A program made the position numbers and the translations under genes. A stretch of DNA of 64,000 nucleotides from Distichodus sexfasciatus (taxonomy: Eukaryota; Chordata; Actinopteri; Characiformes; Distichodontidae). Positions 54,763 to 64,000 of this stretch are shown piece after piece. The stretch spans positions 542,563 through 606,562 of the forward strand of contig JAVGVS010000244.1 of assembly GCA_032718565.1 (NCBI GenBank). The letters are read 5' to 3'. The notes beneath the pieces are model-generated. The model saw only the letters and a program-made list of their open reading frames with translations, had not been told where the DNA came from and made no database searches. Each line of letters opens with the position of its first letter. Position 1 is the stretch's first letter.

Positions 54763-55094
54763 GGGCGCCATGTTGGCGTAGTGGCTAGCGCGGTTGGAAC
54801 CCTGGGTCAGCCGTAGGGCCTTTCTGTGTGGAGTTTGCATGCTCTCCCCGTGTTTAAGTGGGTTTCCTCCGGGTGCTCCGGTTTCCTCTCACAGTCCAAA
54901 AGCATGCACTTTAGGTTAATTGGTGACTCTAAGTTGGCTCCGTAAGGTGTGAATGTGAGTGTGAGTGTGTGTGTGCCCTTCAGTGTGTTGGTGCGAGCCC
55001 AGGGTTGGTCCCTGCCTTGTGCCCAGAAGTTCCTGGGATAGGCTCAGGTCCCACCGCGACCCCAGCTGGGATTCAGCGGTTTAGATAATGAATG
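54763..55094 (+). mobile_element. SINE-A, near full length
   Basis: Head GGGCGCCATGTTGGCGTAGT with A box TGGCGTAGTGG, a shortened region before GGAACCCTGGGTCAG (B box lost), body and the GATAATGAATGA tail. Confidence 0.88.
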
Positions 55095-55156
55095 AACTCA
55101 GGACCTTCTTGCTGTGAGGCGGCAGTGCTAACCACTTTGCCACTGTGCCGACCCTC
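55095..55156 (-). mobile_element. SINE-A head fragment in opposite orientation
   Basis: ACTCAGGACCTTCTTGCTGT, GGCGGCAGTGCTAACCAC and TGCCACTGTGCCGACCC are the reversed head joined directly to the tail of the preceding copy. Confidence 0.82.
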
Positions 55157-55457
55157 AAAATTGCCAGAATATTTTTTAAAATATTCAAGTATTCATACCA
55201 GTTAAAATGCATAAAATGCTGAAAAAGCAAAATCCTTATAACAAAAGTACTTTGGATTGACTACATCTGATTTTACTTGTTGTTGGTTGTTATTCTTACA
55301 ACTTACTTACTAAGTAAATTATTACCATGTTGTCACTATAATAAAAAAGCTATTAACATGTTGTTACATAGTTATTACAATGTACTTAATATGAATCAGA
55401 GTTTAATCAAGTGGGGTGCTTTGAGTTATTTAAGTCAATTTTATGTGAATTTAGGCA
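55157..55457. other. Unassigned
   Basis: AT-rich; TTACTACTTAC-like and CATGTTGTCAC/CATGTTGTTAC near-repeats occur around 55320-55375. No gene seen. Confidence 0.35.
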
Positions 55458-55692
55458 AATTATTTTTTGTCATAGTGAACACAGCACAGCACACAGTGCA
55501 CCACAACGAAATGTTCTTTCTCCATTTGACCCAACCATGAAGGAGCAGTTGGGTATTTTTAGCAGCAGCAGTATGTGGGGACAGTACCTTGCTCTTGACT
55601 ACCTCATTGCTACCTTTACCAGTCCGGGACTTGAACCGGTGACCCTCTGATCACAAGGCCAACTCCCTAACCGTTACGCTACCAGCTGCCCA
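55458..55692 (-). mobile_element. SINE-B, left member of an inverted pair
   Basis: Reverse tail TCATAGTGAACACAGCACAG, ACTTGAACCGGTGACCCTCT, head strand CTAACCGTTACGCTACCAGC. Confidence 0.9.
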
Positions 55693-55756
55693 TGATGTTA
55701 ATGCTAGTTTTGATAGAAAGGTGTAAGAACACTTCTAGGTCCAGAGGCCGCCCACA

Positions 55757-56007
55757 TGGGGCAGTCGGTAGGGTAACAGTTAGGGAGTTGGCTCTGTGAT
55801 CAGAAGGTTGCTGGTTCAAGTCCCAGACAGGTAAAGGTACCAGTTAGGTGCTTATGAGTAAGGTACCATTCCCAACACTGCTCCCCAGGTGCTGTAAAAA
55901 AAAACTGTCCACTGCTCCTTCATGTATGAGTCAAATGCAGAGGTGACACTTTGTAGTGGTGAACTGTGTGCTGTGCTGTGTTCACAATGACAAATAATCA
56001 CTCACTA
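55757..56007 (+). mobile_element. SINE-B, right member of an inverted pair
   Basis: Head GGGGCAGTCGGTAGGGTAAC, B box GGTTCAAGTCC, tail GTTCACAATGACAAATAATC. Head-to-head with the copy at 55458-55692, about 65 bp apart. Confidence 0.9.
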
Positions 56008-56740
56008 AATTCACTTAAATTCACCACCCACCAAGCAGATGGGTCACCAGTTTAATATGTGAAAATAACCAATTTACAAAAATTATAAAAAACGCCAGCG
56101 GTGTTGGTGTAATTTCAGGCACAAACACTGTCATGGCAGCCGTCAAACAAAAAAAAGAGAAGTGGAAAAGTGAGTTACGTCCCATTATTCCCTCACAAAG
56201 CTAATCACGGGGCATAAAAGCCAGCCGGGGTCTGAACGACAAGCTCTCGATTACCTGCGACAAGCAGCCATTCGTTTCTCACCCGGGGCATTTGTCATTC
56301 GCTCAAAAAAAGAAAAACAGGGAGGAAAAAAGCAACACCAGCATGAGGAGATGCCATCAACGGGAATCAGACGATTCATCAGTGAAAACGTGTTGTACTG
56401 CAGGAATGAAAGATGTTACGAGGAGCAAACGACAGAACAAGATCCTCACTACTCCTGCCGAATCACTTGAAAAGCCAAGCACTTGACAGCCTGCCGACGC
56501 ACTGAGCGGAAGCACGACCCCACGTGTGTATGAGTGTAAGCGTGTGTGTGTGTGTGTGTGTGTGTGTTGACAGCTCGCCTCTGTAATGAGGTGTTGACTT
56601 TGAGAGAGGGAAAGTTTACTTGGGTCTGATCTCTTCCTGCTGAGTTTCTGTCACACTCATGGAGAACAGAACAGACCGAAATCTGATTATAATGTAAAGT
56701 ATTCTCAGTGTCTTCTGATTCTGGTAACATCCAAAATCAT
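56008..56740. other. Unassigned; GT run
   Basis: 56150-56500 is repeat-free and GC-balanced. GT run at 56541-56567. No gene supported. Confidence 0.35.
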
Positions 56741-56783
56741 CCATGCACACACACACACACACACAAAAACAGCCTGTCACAAA

Positions 56784-56840
<57 letters not shown>

Positions 56841-56890
56841 CCTGTCACAAACACAAACACTTTCACACACACACACATATACACGCAAAC
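56741..56890. repeat. (CA)n/(CT)n compound microsatellite
   Basis: CA at 56745-56765, CT at 56788-56816, CA at 56817-56840, with CAGCCTGTCACAAACAC duplicated on both sides (56770 and 56838). Confidence 0.95.
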
Positions 56891-57052
56891 ACATACTCAT
56901 ACTAAATTATACTAAAAAAACTGTGATAATAATAAATAAGGCAAAAACAGCAACACTGGGGTCCAAGCAAAAGTCGCAAACAGCAGCTGATGCAGTACAC
57001 CTCGAAGAAAGGAGTCTGTGAATCAGAAGTCAGAATTGGTAGCAGTAGAACT
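56891..57052. other. Unassigned
   Basis: Short unique stretch before the SINE-B. Confidence 0.35.
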
Positions 57053-57310
57053 GGGGCAGTTGGTAGCTTAACGGTTAGGGTGTTCACCGCATGATTGGAA
57101 GGTTCGAATCCCATTATTGATAAAGGTATAACTGAGGTACTCATGAACAAGGTATCATTCCCAAGCACTGCTCCCCGGGCACTGCACTTGTTAGCTGCCC
57201 ACTGCTCCTTCACAGATGGGTCAAATGCAGAGGTCACATTTCATTGTGGTGCACTGTGTGCTGTGCTGTGGTGTGTTCACTATGACAAAATAATCACTCA
57301 ATCACTCACT
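57053..57310 (+). mobile_element. SINE-B, reference-quality copy
   Basis: Starts GGGGCAGTTGGTAGCTTAAC. A box TAGCTTAACGG at 57064-57074, B box GGTTCGAATCC at 57101-57111, CACTGCTCCCCGGGCACTGC, GTCACATTTCATTGTGGTGC, and a tail ending AATAATCACTCAATCACTCA. Boxes match polymerase III consensus best among the copies. Confidence 0.93.
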
Positions 57311-57925
57311 TGCCCATAAATTAGCAAAAAATCGCAAAAAGGCTCAGTTATGATATTAGGAGAAGTCCACAGATTCATTTGATAGCTCACTTGCTCTAAT
57401 CAGCCAATCTGCCTAGAAGGAGTTTGCAAAAGTCTGTTTTGCATATTATGCAAATTAGATAGGCTGATCACTACACTTTTCATTAAATGCTAAAGCACAC
57501 CATCGCTACTTGTTGAACAAGTTTAAGCTTTGTGCTACTTATGATTTAGACTGCAAAAAATTGTTGCATTTTTAGCGACCCCTATTGTTCAAATAACAGT
57601 ATTATATAATAAGTGCATCAGTGAATCAGACTGCATGAATTTATGTAGCATTTTAGCAGCCCTAGAGGTCAAAACACATTTTTCGTAGCACCAATTATAG
57701 TCCAATCACTACGCTTTTAGACTTCTGCCAAGATGCACACCATTTCTACTTTACTGACTTACAGTTCAAGCTGCACAATCTGTTTTGTAGGAAAATAATA
57801 ATAATAATACTAATACTAATACTAATAATAATAGTAATAAGAAGAAGAAGAAGAAGAAAAAGAAGGAATGAAACAATTACAATAGGGTTCCATAGGAAAC
57901 TGCGCTTGGACCCCGAAAAATAATA
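57311..57925. repeat. Old dispersed repeat with diverged internal units
   Basis: GCTAAAGCACACCATCGCTAC and GATGCACACCATTTCTAC introduce similar blocks. The end is (AATACT)n/(GAA)n at 57798-57865 followed by ACAATAGGGTTCC and GCGCTTGGACCCC, which I know as the common 3' region of a fish interspersed repeat. Confidence 0.5.
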
Positions 57926-58347
57926 ACAAGCCCACTCCATGGCAGACACTTGCACTGCATGAGGAATATTACCAGATTTGGTAACTGACTAAATTTAACT
58001 TTGTGTCCTGGCATATTGGGCACCAGAGGTGTCTTTAGGAGGAGCACAGTGCCAAGCGAGCTGTGCCAGCATCCGACTGGCCAAGACTGGCACAGTGACC
58101 TGAAGGCTGGGGCCAAGCAATGGTTTTGTTCTGATTGAGAGCTACTCTAACGTCACTGAGAGAAGAGAAAGAATCTGAGATCTAACCTGGTGAATCAGAG
58201 GTTTTTACCTCTCTATTATCGTGTCCTCAACCCTGGCAAACGCCATTAAAGGGACAGATGCATGATTACGAAGATCAAGACCAGCTTTTAGGCCAGATTT
58301 TTATGTAGAAATATCCCAAGGTGTTAGAAAACAGTGCAGGTAGCAAA
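57926..58347. other. Unassigned
   Basis: 58015-58130 has facing GTGCCAAGCGAGCTGTGCC-like short inverted motifs. No gene seen. Confidence 0.35.
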
Positions 58348-58583
58348 ACTGGGAGTAGACTTCATGATCAGAAGGTCACTGGTTCAAGTCCCGGACCGGT
58401 ATAGGTACCACTGAGGTAATCATGAACAAGGTACCGTCCCTAAGCACTGCTGCGCCCCCAGGCGCAGCCCAAAAAAGCAGCCCACTGCTCCTTCACGGAT
58501 GGGTCAAATGCAGAGGTCACATTTTGGTGGTTCACTGTGTACTGTCTGTGCTGTGTTCACAATCACACATAATCACTCACTTT
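58348..58583 (+). mobile_element. SINE-B, head-truncated
   Basis: CATGATCAGAAGGTCACTGG, B box GGTTCAAGTCC, CCCACTGCTCCTTCACGGAT, tail TTCACAATCACACATAATCA. Confidence 0.88.
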
Positions 58584-58985
58584 TGAAAGCAAAATATGAA
58601 GAAATGATGGCTGGCTCAAGACTTCTGCACGGTACTGTAGGTCTCAGTTCCAAGGGAAAAGAGGAGAGTAGACAGGAGTGGTCTAAATAAAATCCAAGTT
58701 CAAACCACCACCACCACCACCCCCACAACTCACACCCCCGTCTCCCCCCTAGTCGAACAGATGTCGAGGATTATTCCAAGCCCCCGATCAGCCATAAAGG
58801 TGTAATAACCTTACGGCGAGAAAACAAACAAAACCAGACGCAGTGCCATTAAACAGCTGCAGGAGAAAAACTTTGTTGGGATGCTGTAACTAGGGGGGAA
58901 GCGGTACACTCGCAGGTTGATTGGAGACAGTTGTCGGGGGCAACACTGCACTGATGCTGCAGCAAAGAACAGCAGCTGTCAACTG
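58584..58985. other. Unassigned
   Basis: A (CCA)n patch is at 58705-58720. No gene seen. Confidence 0.35.
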
Positions 58986-59309
58986 TGTGTGAACCCGACC
59001 TGCTGCTCTCTCTCCATTTTTCTGTCTGTTGCTTTCTCACAGTCTGGTTGTCTATCTCCTCGTCTTTCTCTCATGGTCGTCTCTCTCTCTCACCTCTCTT
59101 TATCTTGCGCCCTTTATCTCCTCTTTTTTCTCTTTATCTGTATCTTTCTTTCTCCCTTTCTCTTTCTCATGATCTGGTGGTCTCTCTCTCATTTCTCTTT
59201 TTGTCTGTCCGTCCTCTTCCTCTCTCTATTTCTTTCTCTTTATGTCTCTTTCTCATGGTCTGGTTCTCTCTATCTTCACTTCTCTGTTTGTTTCTCTCTC
59301 AAACAGTGT

Positions 59310-59345
<36 letters not shown>
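58986..59345. repeat. Pyrimidine minisatellite ending in (CT)n
   Basis: TCTCATGGTCGTCTCTCTCT, TCTCATGATCTGGTGGTCTC and TCTCATGGTCTGGTTCTCTC recur about 90-100 bp apart. A pure CT run is at 59311-59343. Confidence 0.82.
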
Positions 59346-59348
<3 letters not shown>

Positions 59349-59955
59349 TGCCGTGTTGCCGTTACAAGTGTGAGTATTTTATGTACAGTGTAGACTGTGA
59401 TTGTACGCGTGTAAAACATGACCCAGCTGCTGCTGCTGTGCCGAGTTCCCCGCATGTTACTGCTGTTATCCACAAAGGGGATGAAGAGTTTGTGATATTG
59501 GGATAAAACCCAGCGTATCAGCAGCTTCTATCATGAAAGCTGATTACTGAGCTCCGGCTCCACACACACCTGTTCCATAAGACTCTTAATATGCTAAACG
59601 CCGTCACCTCCACCAGGGCACTAGACAGCTCTTTTTACCCACGCTGTTGTCGTTAACAACTTCCAAAGGCACTGTAAAAAATACCACTGTAAATTTACGG
59701 TTTAATACAATGTAACATATTGATGGCCAAATCTTCAATATTTCTTCATTTTCAATTAATCAGATTTTTTTTTTCCATTTTCTAATGTTTGAGAGTAAAA
59801 AAAAATAAATATAGAAAAATAGAAACAGCCAGTTTGTTTTATTAAAAATGCTGGAAATGAACTTTTTTTTCCTTTCTTATATCTAATTAATAATTGAATA
59901 ATCAATTTAAAAAATCAGCACATTATTCGATAAACAAAATAATCATTAGCTGCAG
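59346..59955. other. Unassigned
   Basis: 59680-59950 is AT-rich with T- and A-runs. TAAACAAAATAATCATTAGC then TGCAGCCCTAG looks like the end of a known fish DNA element (rc of CTAGGGCTGCA). No gene. Confidence 0.38.
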
Positions 59956-60010
59956 CCCTAGTTGGCACCTGCACATGGGTGGTCCCCGCCGTGCGCCCAT
60001 AAGTCCACCA
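59956..60010 (+). mobile_element. Possible SINE-A fragment
   Basis: TTGGCACCTGCACATGGGTG and GTCCCCGCCGTGCGCCCATA resemble the body near 550-585. Too short to be sure. Confidence 0.5.
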
Positions 60011-60012
60011 CA

Positions 60013-60051
60013 TATATATATATATATATCCATTTATCCATCAATCCATCC

Positions 60052-60141
<90 letters not shown>

Positions 60142-60170
60142 TGTATATATATATATATATATGTATATCT
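60013..60170. repeat. Long (AT)n with GTATAT interruptions
   Basis: About 155 bp of TATATA with ATCCATTTATCCATCAATCC inside and ACACACATTG near the end. Confidence 0.97.
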
Positions 60171-60173
60171 CGT

Positions 60174-60341
60174 TGACTATTTGTCATTATGAACACAGCA
60201 CAGCAGAAAACTTCGTGCCCGGGGGCAGTGCCCAGGGGCGATTGCCATACTCATGACTACCCTTTCCGGTCCAGGACTTGAACTGGCAACCTTCCGATCA
60301 CAGGGCCAACTCCGCCAACCATTACACTACCTACTGCCTCT
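60174..60341 (-). mobile_element. SINE-B with internal deletions
   Basis: TTTGTCATTATGAACACAGC, GGACTTGAACTGGCAACC, head strand CAACCATTACACTACCTACT. The GCAGAGGTCAC and GCAAGG blocks are missing. Confidence 0.85.
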
Positions 60342-60802
60342 ACTTTAAGTCAAAGTCCCTCAATCTCCTTCATCCACACTTCTTGTTTCAGCAAGAAACT
60401 TCCAGCATAAGAGCCGAATCCGTTAAATCAAGCCATTTCTCAACCCCTTTAAATCCTCCTTTCTCGAGAATGGGGAAAGCATGGCGTGGCGTTACCTGCC
60501 ATGCCACACCGCTCAGAGCAGCGCCATAAGTCATCGTCCAGACCCAGCGGCGCTTGATGAGGATGTCGCCATGATGGCGTGTCGGCCTGAACCTCCGCCT
60601 GCCATCTGCCTGTTGTCTTCCTTTGATAGTTTGATTGTGGTGGCTACAAAGAACACTTTTTTCAATTCCGAGGATCAAAAGTCTTCGTCTGCAGCATTCC
60701 CCGAGACGACGGCTTGAATCAAGCGGAGCCGACTTGCTAAAAAGAGAAGATAGGGATCTTTTTGTGTGTTGGCATTATCTCCTGGCGGAGCATCAGACAC
60801 CT
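60342..60802. other. Repeat-free block, candidate conserved non-coding DNA
   Basis: GC-balanced, includes GCGCTTGATGAGGATGTCGC and TTGATAGTTTGATTGTGGTG. Adjacent to the duplicated element. Overlapping short frames on both strands, none supported. Confidence 0.33.
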
Positions 60803-61052
60803 GTCTCTAAACACACCATCCTGGCGGCATTTCCCCCTCCGGGCAGACAAGAGGAGAGGTGGGCGAAAATCCGACGAGAAACGAAGTTCTCCGTTTGAAT
60901 ACTAATGCTCCGGTTATGGCTGATGCAGCACTTTTTGGACGGTTTAATTTGGAAGAGCCAAACACCTTCTTTTTTGGAGCTTGTAAAAAATAAAAATAAA
61001 AAGGTGACATTTGGAAAATGATCAAACTCTTGGCATGCGTTTTCATGGGCAG
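60803..61052. other. Duplicated regulatory-looking element, copy 1
   Basis: Contains GCGAAAATCCGACGAGAAAC, CGTTTGAATACTAATGCTCC and GCACTTTTTGGACGGTTTAA. A diverged copy is at 61644-61870. Not a transposon by any end or tail I can see. Confidence 0.55.
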
Positions 61053-61643
61053 TAAAGGTGTAACAATACATCATTTCATATATATATATATATATATAAT
61101 TTGATTGTTAGTATATTATATTAGTTATTTTCTTCTTTATTTTTTATTATCTATATATTTTAATTATTTTATAATTATTTATTTTTTGCATTGCTGTATA
61201 TTATTAATAATAATGAAATTTCTTGGCTGTCCTTTAACCCCTTAATGAATGGACAAAGTGGCAATTTCTTCTATATATTTAAATAAATATTTGATGTCCA
61301 TCTTAAATGTCCAGCTAAAGAAATTGCAGAAATAACTACTGGAAAAAGAAAAAAAAAGTACACTGTAACAAAAAAACTCAGAACAAAATATTTTATCATG
61401 TACTTCCACTTTGATCACAATGATGAACTACTTATTCCTCGGATACTTCATGTGTGACACTTTATCTTTCAAAATAAACAGAAATTCGAAATTTCAAAAT
61501 TCTAATTTCTAGCAAGATGCAAATCCAGTAGCACCTAAAGAGCTGTCGAAAATGTCATTAAATTTAGTATTAACTTGAAACAACTGCTTTCTGCAACATA
61601 AACCACAAGCTGAATATCAATCCTAGTTTAATTAATTAATTAA
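61053..61643. other. AT-rich spacer between the duplicated elements
   Basis: (AT)n at 61078-61099, poly-A patches and TAATTAATTAATTAAG at 61630-61643. No gene seen. Confidence 0.45.
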
Positions 61644-61870
61644 GTCTCTAAACACCATCCATAATGACTCGGCACACGAGAGGAGAGGAGGGCGAAAATC
61701 CGTCAAGAAACGAAGCTCTCCGTTTGAATACTAATGCTCCCGTTACGTCCGATGCAGCACTTTTTGGACGGTTTAATTTTGAAGAGCCAAACAGCTTGGC
61801 AAATAAAAAGTGACTTTTAAAAAAATGATCAAATGGGTTCATCACTCTCGGCGTGCGACTTCATGGGCAA
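61644..61870. other. Duplicated regulatory-looking element, copy 2
   Basis: Same order as 60803-61052: GTCTCTAAACACCATCC, GCGAAAATCCGTCAAGAAAC, CGTTTGAATACTAATGCTCC, GCACTTTTTGGACGGTTTAA, AATGATCAAA, TTCATGGGCA. A core of 106 bp differs at about nine positions by eye. Confidence 0.55.
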
Positions 61871-62384
61871 CACATACGTCAACCTCATTCTTTCAAGAAG
61901 CTTCGCACTTTTCCTTCAGTCACTTTTCCTTCAGAGAGAGTCTCTCTGTTCCAGAAAGTTCCGTTCCAAACACTAAAACTCACTTTCGTGCATGTTAGAA
62001 AGATACTGATAAGACCCAGATCTGCTGGAGTCATGAAGTGGGGTAGAGGGGGGCTTTTTAAAAGAAGACACAAGATAAACACAACTCAGAAATAGAGCCG
62101 GATACAAAGCCTGCTTGTTTAGTTGTGGAGTTCTCATGCTGTCAGACTTTCATAATGAAAACTATGGAATATACAAAAAAAATCTTGATATTTTTACCTG
62201 GTATCACTACTTTGTTTACAAATTGTTTACACAGTGTACATTTTGTATGCGTTGTAACAAATAGATGAAGATTTGAATAACAAGCGCTCAGTAATCATAA
62301 TCTCACTATAATCAGCAACGCTAACGCAACTTAATATTTCAGCAGCTTTTCATCTTTAAAATGCTATAGATATTTATGCCTTTT
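61871..62384. other. Unassigned
   Basis: TTTTCCTTCAGTCACTTTTCC doublet near 61908-61935. AT-rich later. No gene seen. Confidence 0.35.
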
Positions 62385-62500
62385 ATCAGACGCTCTTATC
62401 CAGAGTGACTTCCATTTTCCTAATTTCAGAGAGACAGCAACCTGGGGTTAAGGGTCTTGCTCAGGGAGACAATGATGGTTGTGCTGGATTCCTTAACATT
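62385..62500 (-). mobile_element. SINE-C body fragment
   Basis: GACGCTCTTATCCAGAGTGA, GGGGTTAAGGGTCTTGCTCA in reverse; no head boxes. Confidence 0.8.
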
Positions 62501-62504
62501 TACT

Positions 62505-63583
62505 AAACATGGCACGATACCACTCTTTTATATCCGATACAATACAGATACTGTACATTGAGATATCTGCCGATACGACACAAATCCGAGTCTTTTTTAA
62601 ACAGAAAATGATGTTTTACAAAATGTGAGATTATTCTTATGCTTAAGGGAATACTTGACTTAAATACTGTTGTCCTAACTAACACAGTGTAATAGTTACA
62701 CACCCATATGTATATGCTAAATTATTTATTATGAAAATAACATCTCAAACAATTTCCGTTTAAACACAGTTCTATAATTTTGTGACGGTCCCTACACTGC
62801 AAAAAAAAAAAATCTGTACAAGTGTAATTGACCTGAATTCAGCATTTTAATCTTGTTTCACCATTTTTTGGATTTATTTTCTTGGGAAGACTGAATATTG
62901 TTTAGATTATTTGACTTGTTTCAAGAAAATTTATCTTGAGTTATCCTACTTAGGTAATACAACTAATTTTGAGCAGTTTTTTCTTAAAACAACCTACATT
63001 GGTAAAGGAGTTGTGTTAACAGGTAGACTGTAAGTATATTTTTACTTGTTTAAAGAGATTTGGAGAAAAAAAAACTCGTATATTCTGCTTAATTTAAGTT
63101 GTGTATGCTTAGTTTTTGAGTATTTTTTTTCTTGTTTTAAGAAATCTTAGCAAGTGCAATTTTCTTGCTGCACTGGCAGATAATTTTGCTTGAAATAAGT
63201 ATTTTTTTCCCAAAAATAGTAATTTTTTTCTTATTTTTAAAAAGGCATTTTTTGCAGTGTATTCCTGCACTAAAACCATCAGAAACACAAAGATTGTGAG
63301 CGAGAGCTGGTGTTGTTGAGGTAATTAAACAGTATAATAATGTAATTTGCTTTTGGGGTTGTAGTGTGTTGTGTTGCTTGTTCTGTTCATTGTCATATCA
63401 ATATGTAGAAATTAGTGTGAATGTTGACTAATAAACCAGCTTTACAGTAACACTTCCCATGCAGAGCCAATTGATAATGTGAGCATTTACAGATCGTCCC
63501 AATGCTGCCAATACCCAGTCCAGCCATTTGAGTCGTTATCGGACCGATGTCTCATCCCCATATTGGATTGGTGCCATGTTAAA
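62505..63583 (+). mobile_element. Element G, copy 3, with nested MITE
   Basis: Left end AAACATGGCACGATACCAC; the reversed right end TTTAACATGGCACCAATCC. The core matches 33513-34135 on both sides of a 465-bp insertion (62795-63259). Confidence 0.87.
62795..63259. mobile_element. TA-flanked MITE nested in element G
   Basis: Ends CACTGCAAAAAAAAAAAATC and, reversed, CACTGCAAAAAATGCCTTTT. TA is directly outside both ends (62793-62794, 63260-63261). The empty site in copy 2 of element G reads GGTCCCTAATCCTGC. TA duplication points to a Tc1/mariner-type transposase in trans. Confidence 0.87.
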
Positions 63584-63589
63584 CACTGA

Positions 63590-63785
63590 CATCATTTAAG
63601 AGATGTTCTTATCCAGAGCGACGTACAATAGCGCTTTGTAGTCCACGACTGTTCTTCAATCTGTAAAGCAAGACTTCATTTAACAACTGTCAACCATCTA
63701 AGTTACCACAGGATTTGAATTATTTGTAGGTTTTGAACCTATGACCTTTTGGTCCAGAAGGAAGTATCTTGACCATTAGACCACC
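63590..63785 (-). mobile_element. Diverged SINE-C
   Basis: Tail side AGATGTTCTTATCCAGAGCG, head side GTAGGTTTTGAACCTATGAC (B box) and CTTGACCATTAGACCACCC (A-box strand). The middle differs from other copies, so this is an older or different subfamily. Confidence 0.72.
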
Positions 63786-63861
63786 CTTTTTACGAGTTAC
63801 AAATTGTTTTAAAGTGAAACAGTTTGGTGAAAATTACTGTTTCTGTGTAGTTTATAGTGTA

Positions 63862-64000
63862 GCTAACTACCACAACAAAATGTGACCTCTGCTTTTGACC
63901 GATCCGTGAAAGAGCAGTGGGCAGCTTACACGGGCAGCACCTGAGGAGCAGTGCTTAGGAATGGTACCTTGCTCAGTGGTAACTTTACCGGTCTGGGATT
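63862..64000 (-). mobile_element. SINE-B, cut by the window end
   Basis: ACCACAACAAAATGTGACCT, AGAGCAGTGGGCAGC, GGTCTGGGATT; the head lies outside. Confidence 0.85.

Noticed and set aside
57064..57111. tRNA gene suggested by consensus A and B boxes
   Set aside because: It is the head of SINE-B, present in many copies; no cloverleaf with a proper acceptor stem is evident and the sequence continues into the SINE body.

Overview
This window looks like non-coding nuclear DNA from a teleost fish. The evidence is many copies of three tRNA-derived SINE families, many short terminal-inverted-repeat DNA transposons (MITEs) nested in one another, and very dense (CA/GT)n, (GA/CT)n and (AT)n arrays. I found no protein-coding gene, rRNA, functional tRNA, CRISPR array or bacterial-type feature that I can support. 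The longer open frames all read through simple repeats, minisatellites or transposons. Species and chromosomal locus cannot be fixed from the sequence alone.

Family names used here are my own working labels. SINE-A has A box TGGCACAGTGG, B box GGTTTGAACCC and a GAATGAATG tail. SINE-B has A box TAGCTTAACGG, B box GGTTCGAATCC and a tail reading TTCACAATGACAAATAATCA. SINE-C has A box TGGCCTAGTGG, B box GGTTTGAATCC and a tail reading GCTAAATGCTGTAAATG. MITE-1 is a roughly 620-645 bp element with GTGACCCTCCACGGC ends and AWAT target duplications. MITE-2 has GGGTGCATTTCCC ends and a minisatellite inside. Families D to K are other dispersed repeats recognised because they recur in the window.

Layout. 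1-4.2 kb is a nested transposon cluster. 4.2-7.5 kb is a large inverted repeat whose right arm is split by MITE-1. 10.1-11.6 kb is a trimeric higher-order minisatellite. 14.8-19.8 kb has several repeat-free, AT/GC-mixed blocks that resemble non-coding regulatory DNA. 23.5-25.2 kb is a roughly 1.65 kb minisatellite grown inside MITE-2, which itself sits in a SINE-C. 27.8-28.5 kb is polypurine DNA. 29.5-33.1 kb has more regulatory-looking blocks. 36.8-39.1 kb and 43.7-45.9 kb are microsatellite and purine/pyrimidine tracts. 47.6-50.9 kb has another MITE-1 and a degenerate local duplication. 54-60 kb is dominated by SINE-B and SINE-A copies. 60.4-62.0 kb has a regulatory-looking block present in two diverged local copies. 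62.5-63.6 kb is a transposon nested in another transposon.

The repeat-free blocks, rich in homeodomain-type TAAT cores and scattered through a gene-free region, would fit a gene desert or long intron beside a developmental gene. That is inference and needs cross-species alignment. I saw no convincing new molecular system. The most informative signals are structural: transposon ends and target duplications that can be read from filled and empty sites, a MITE that turned into a satellite, a trimeric higher-order repeat, and the duplicated element at 60.8/61.6 kb.
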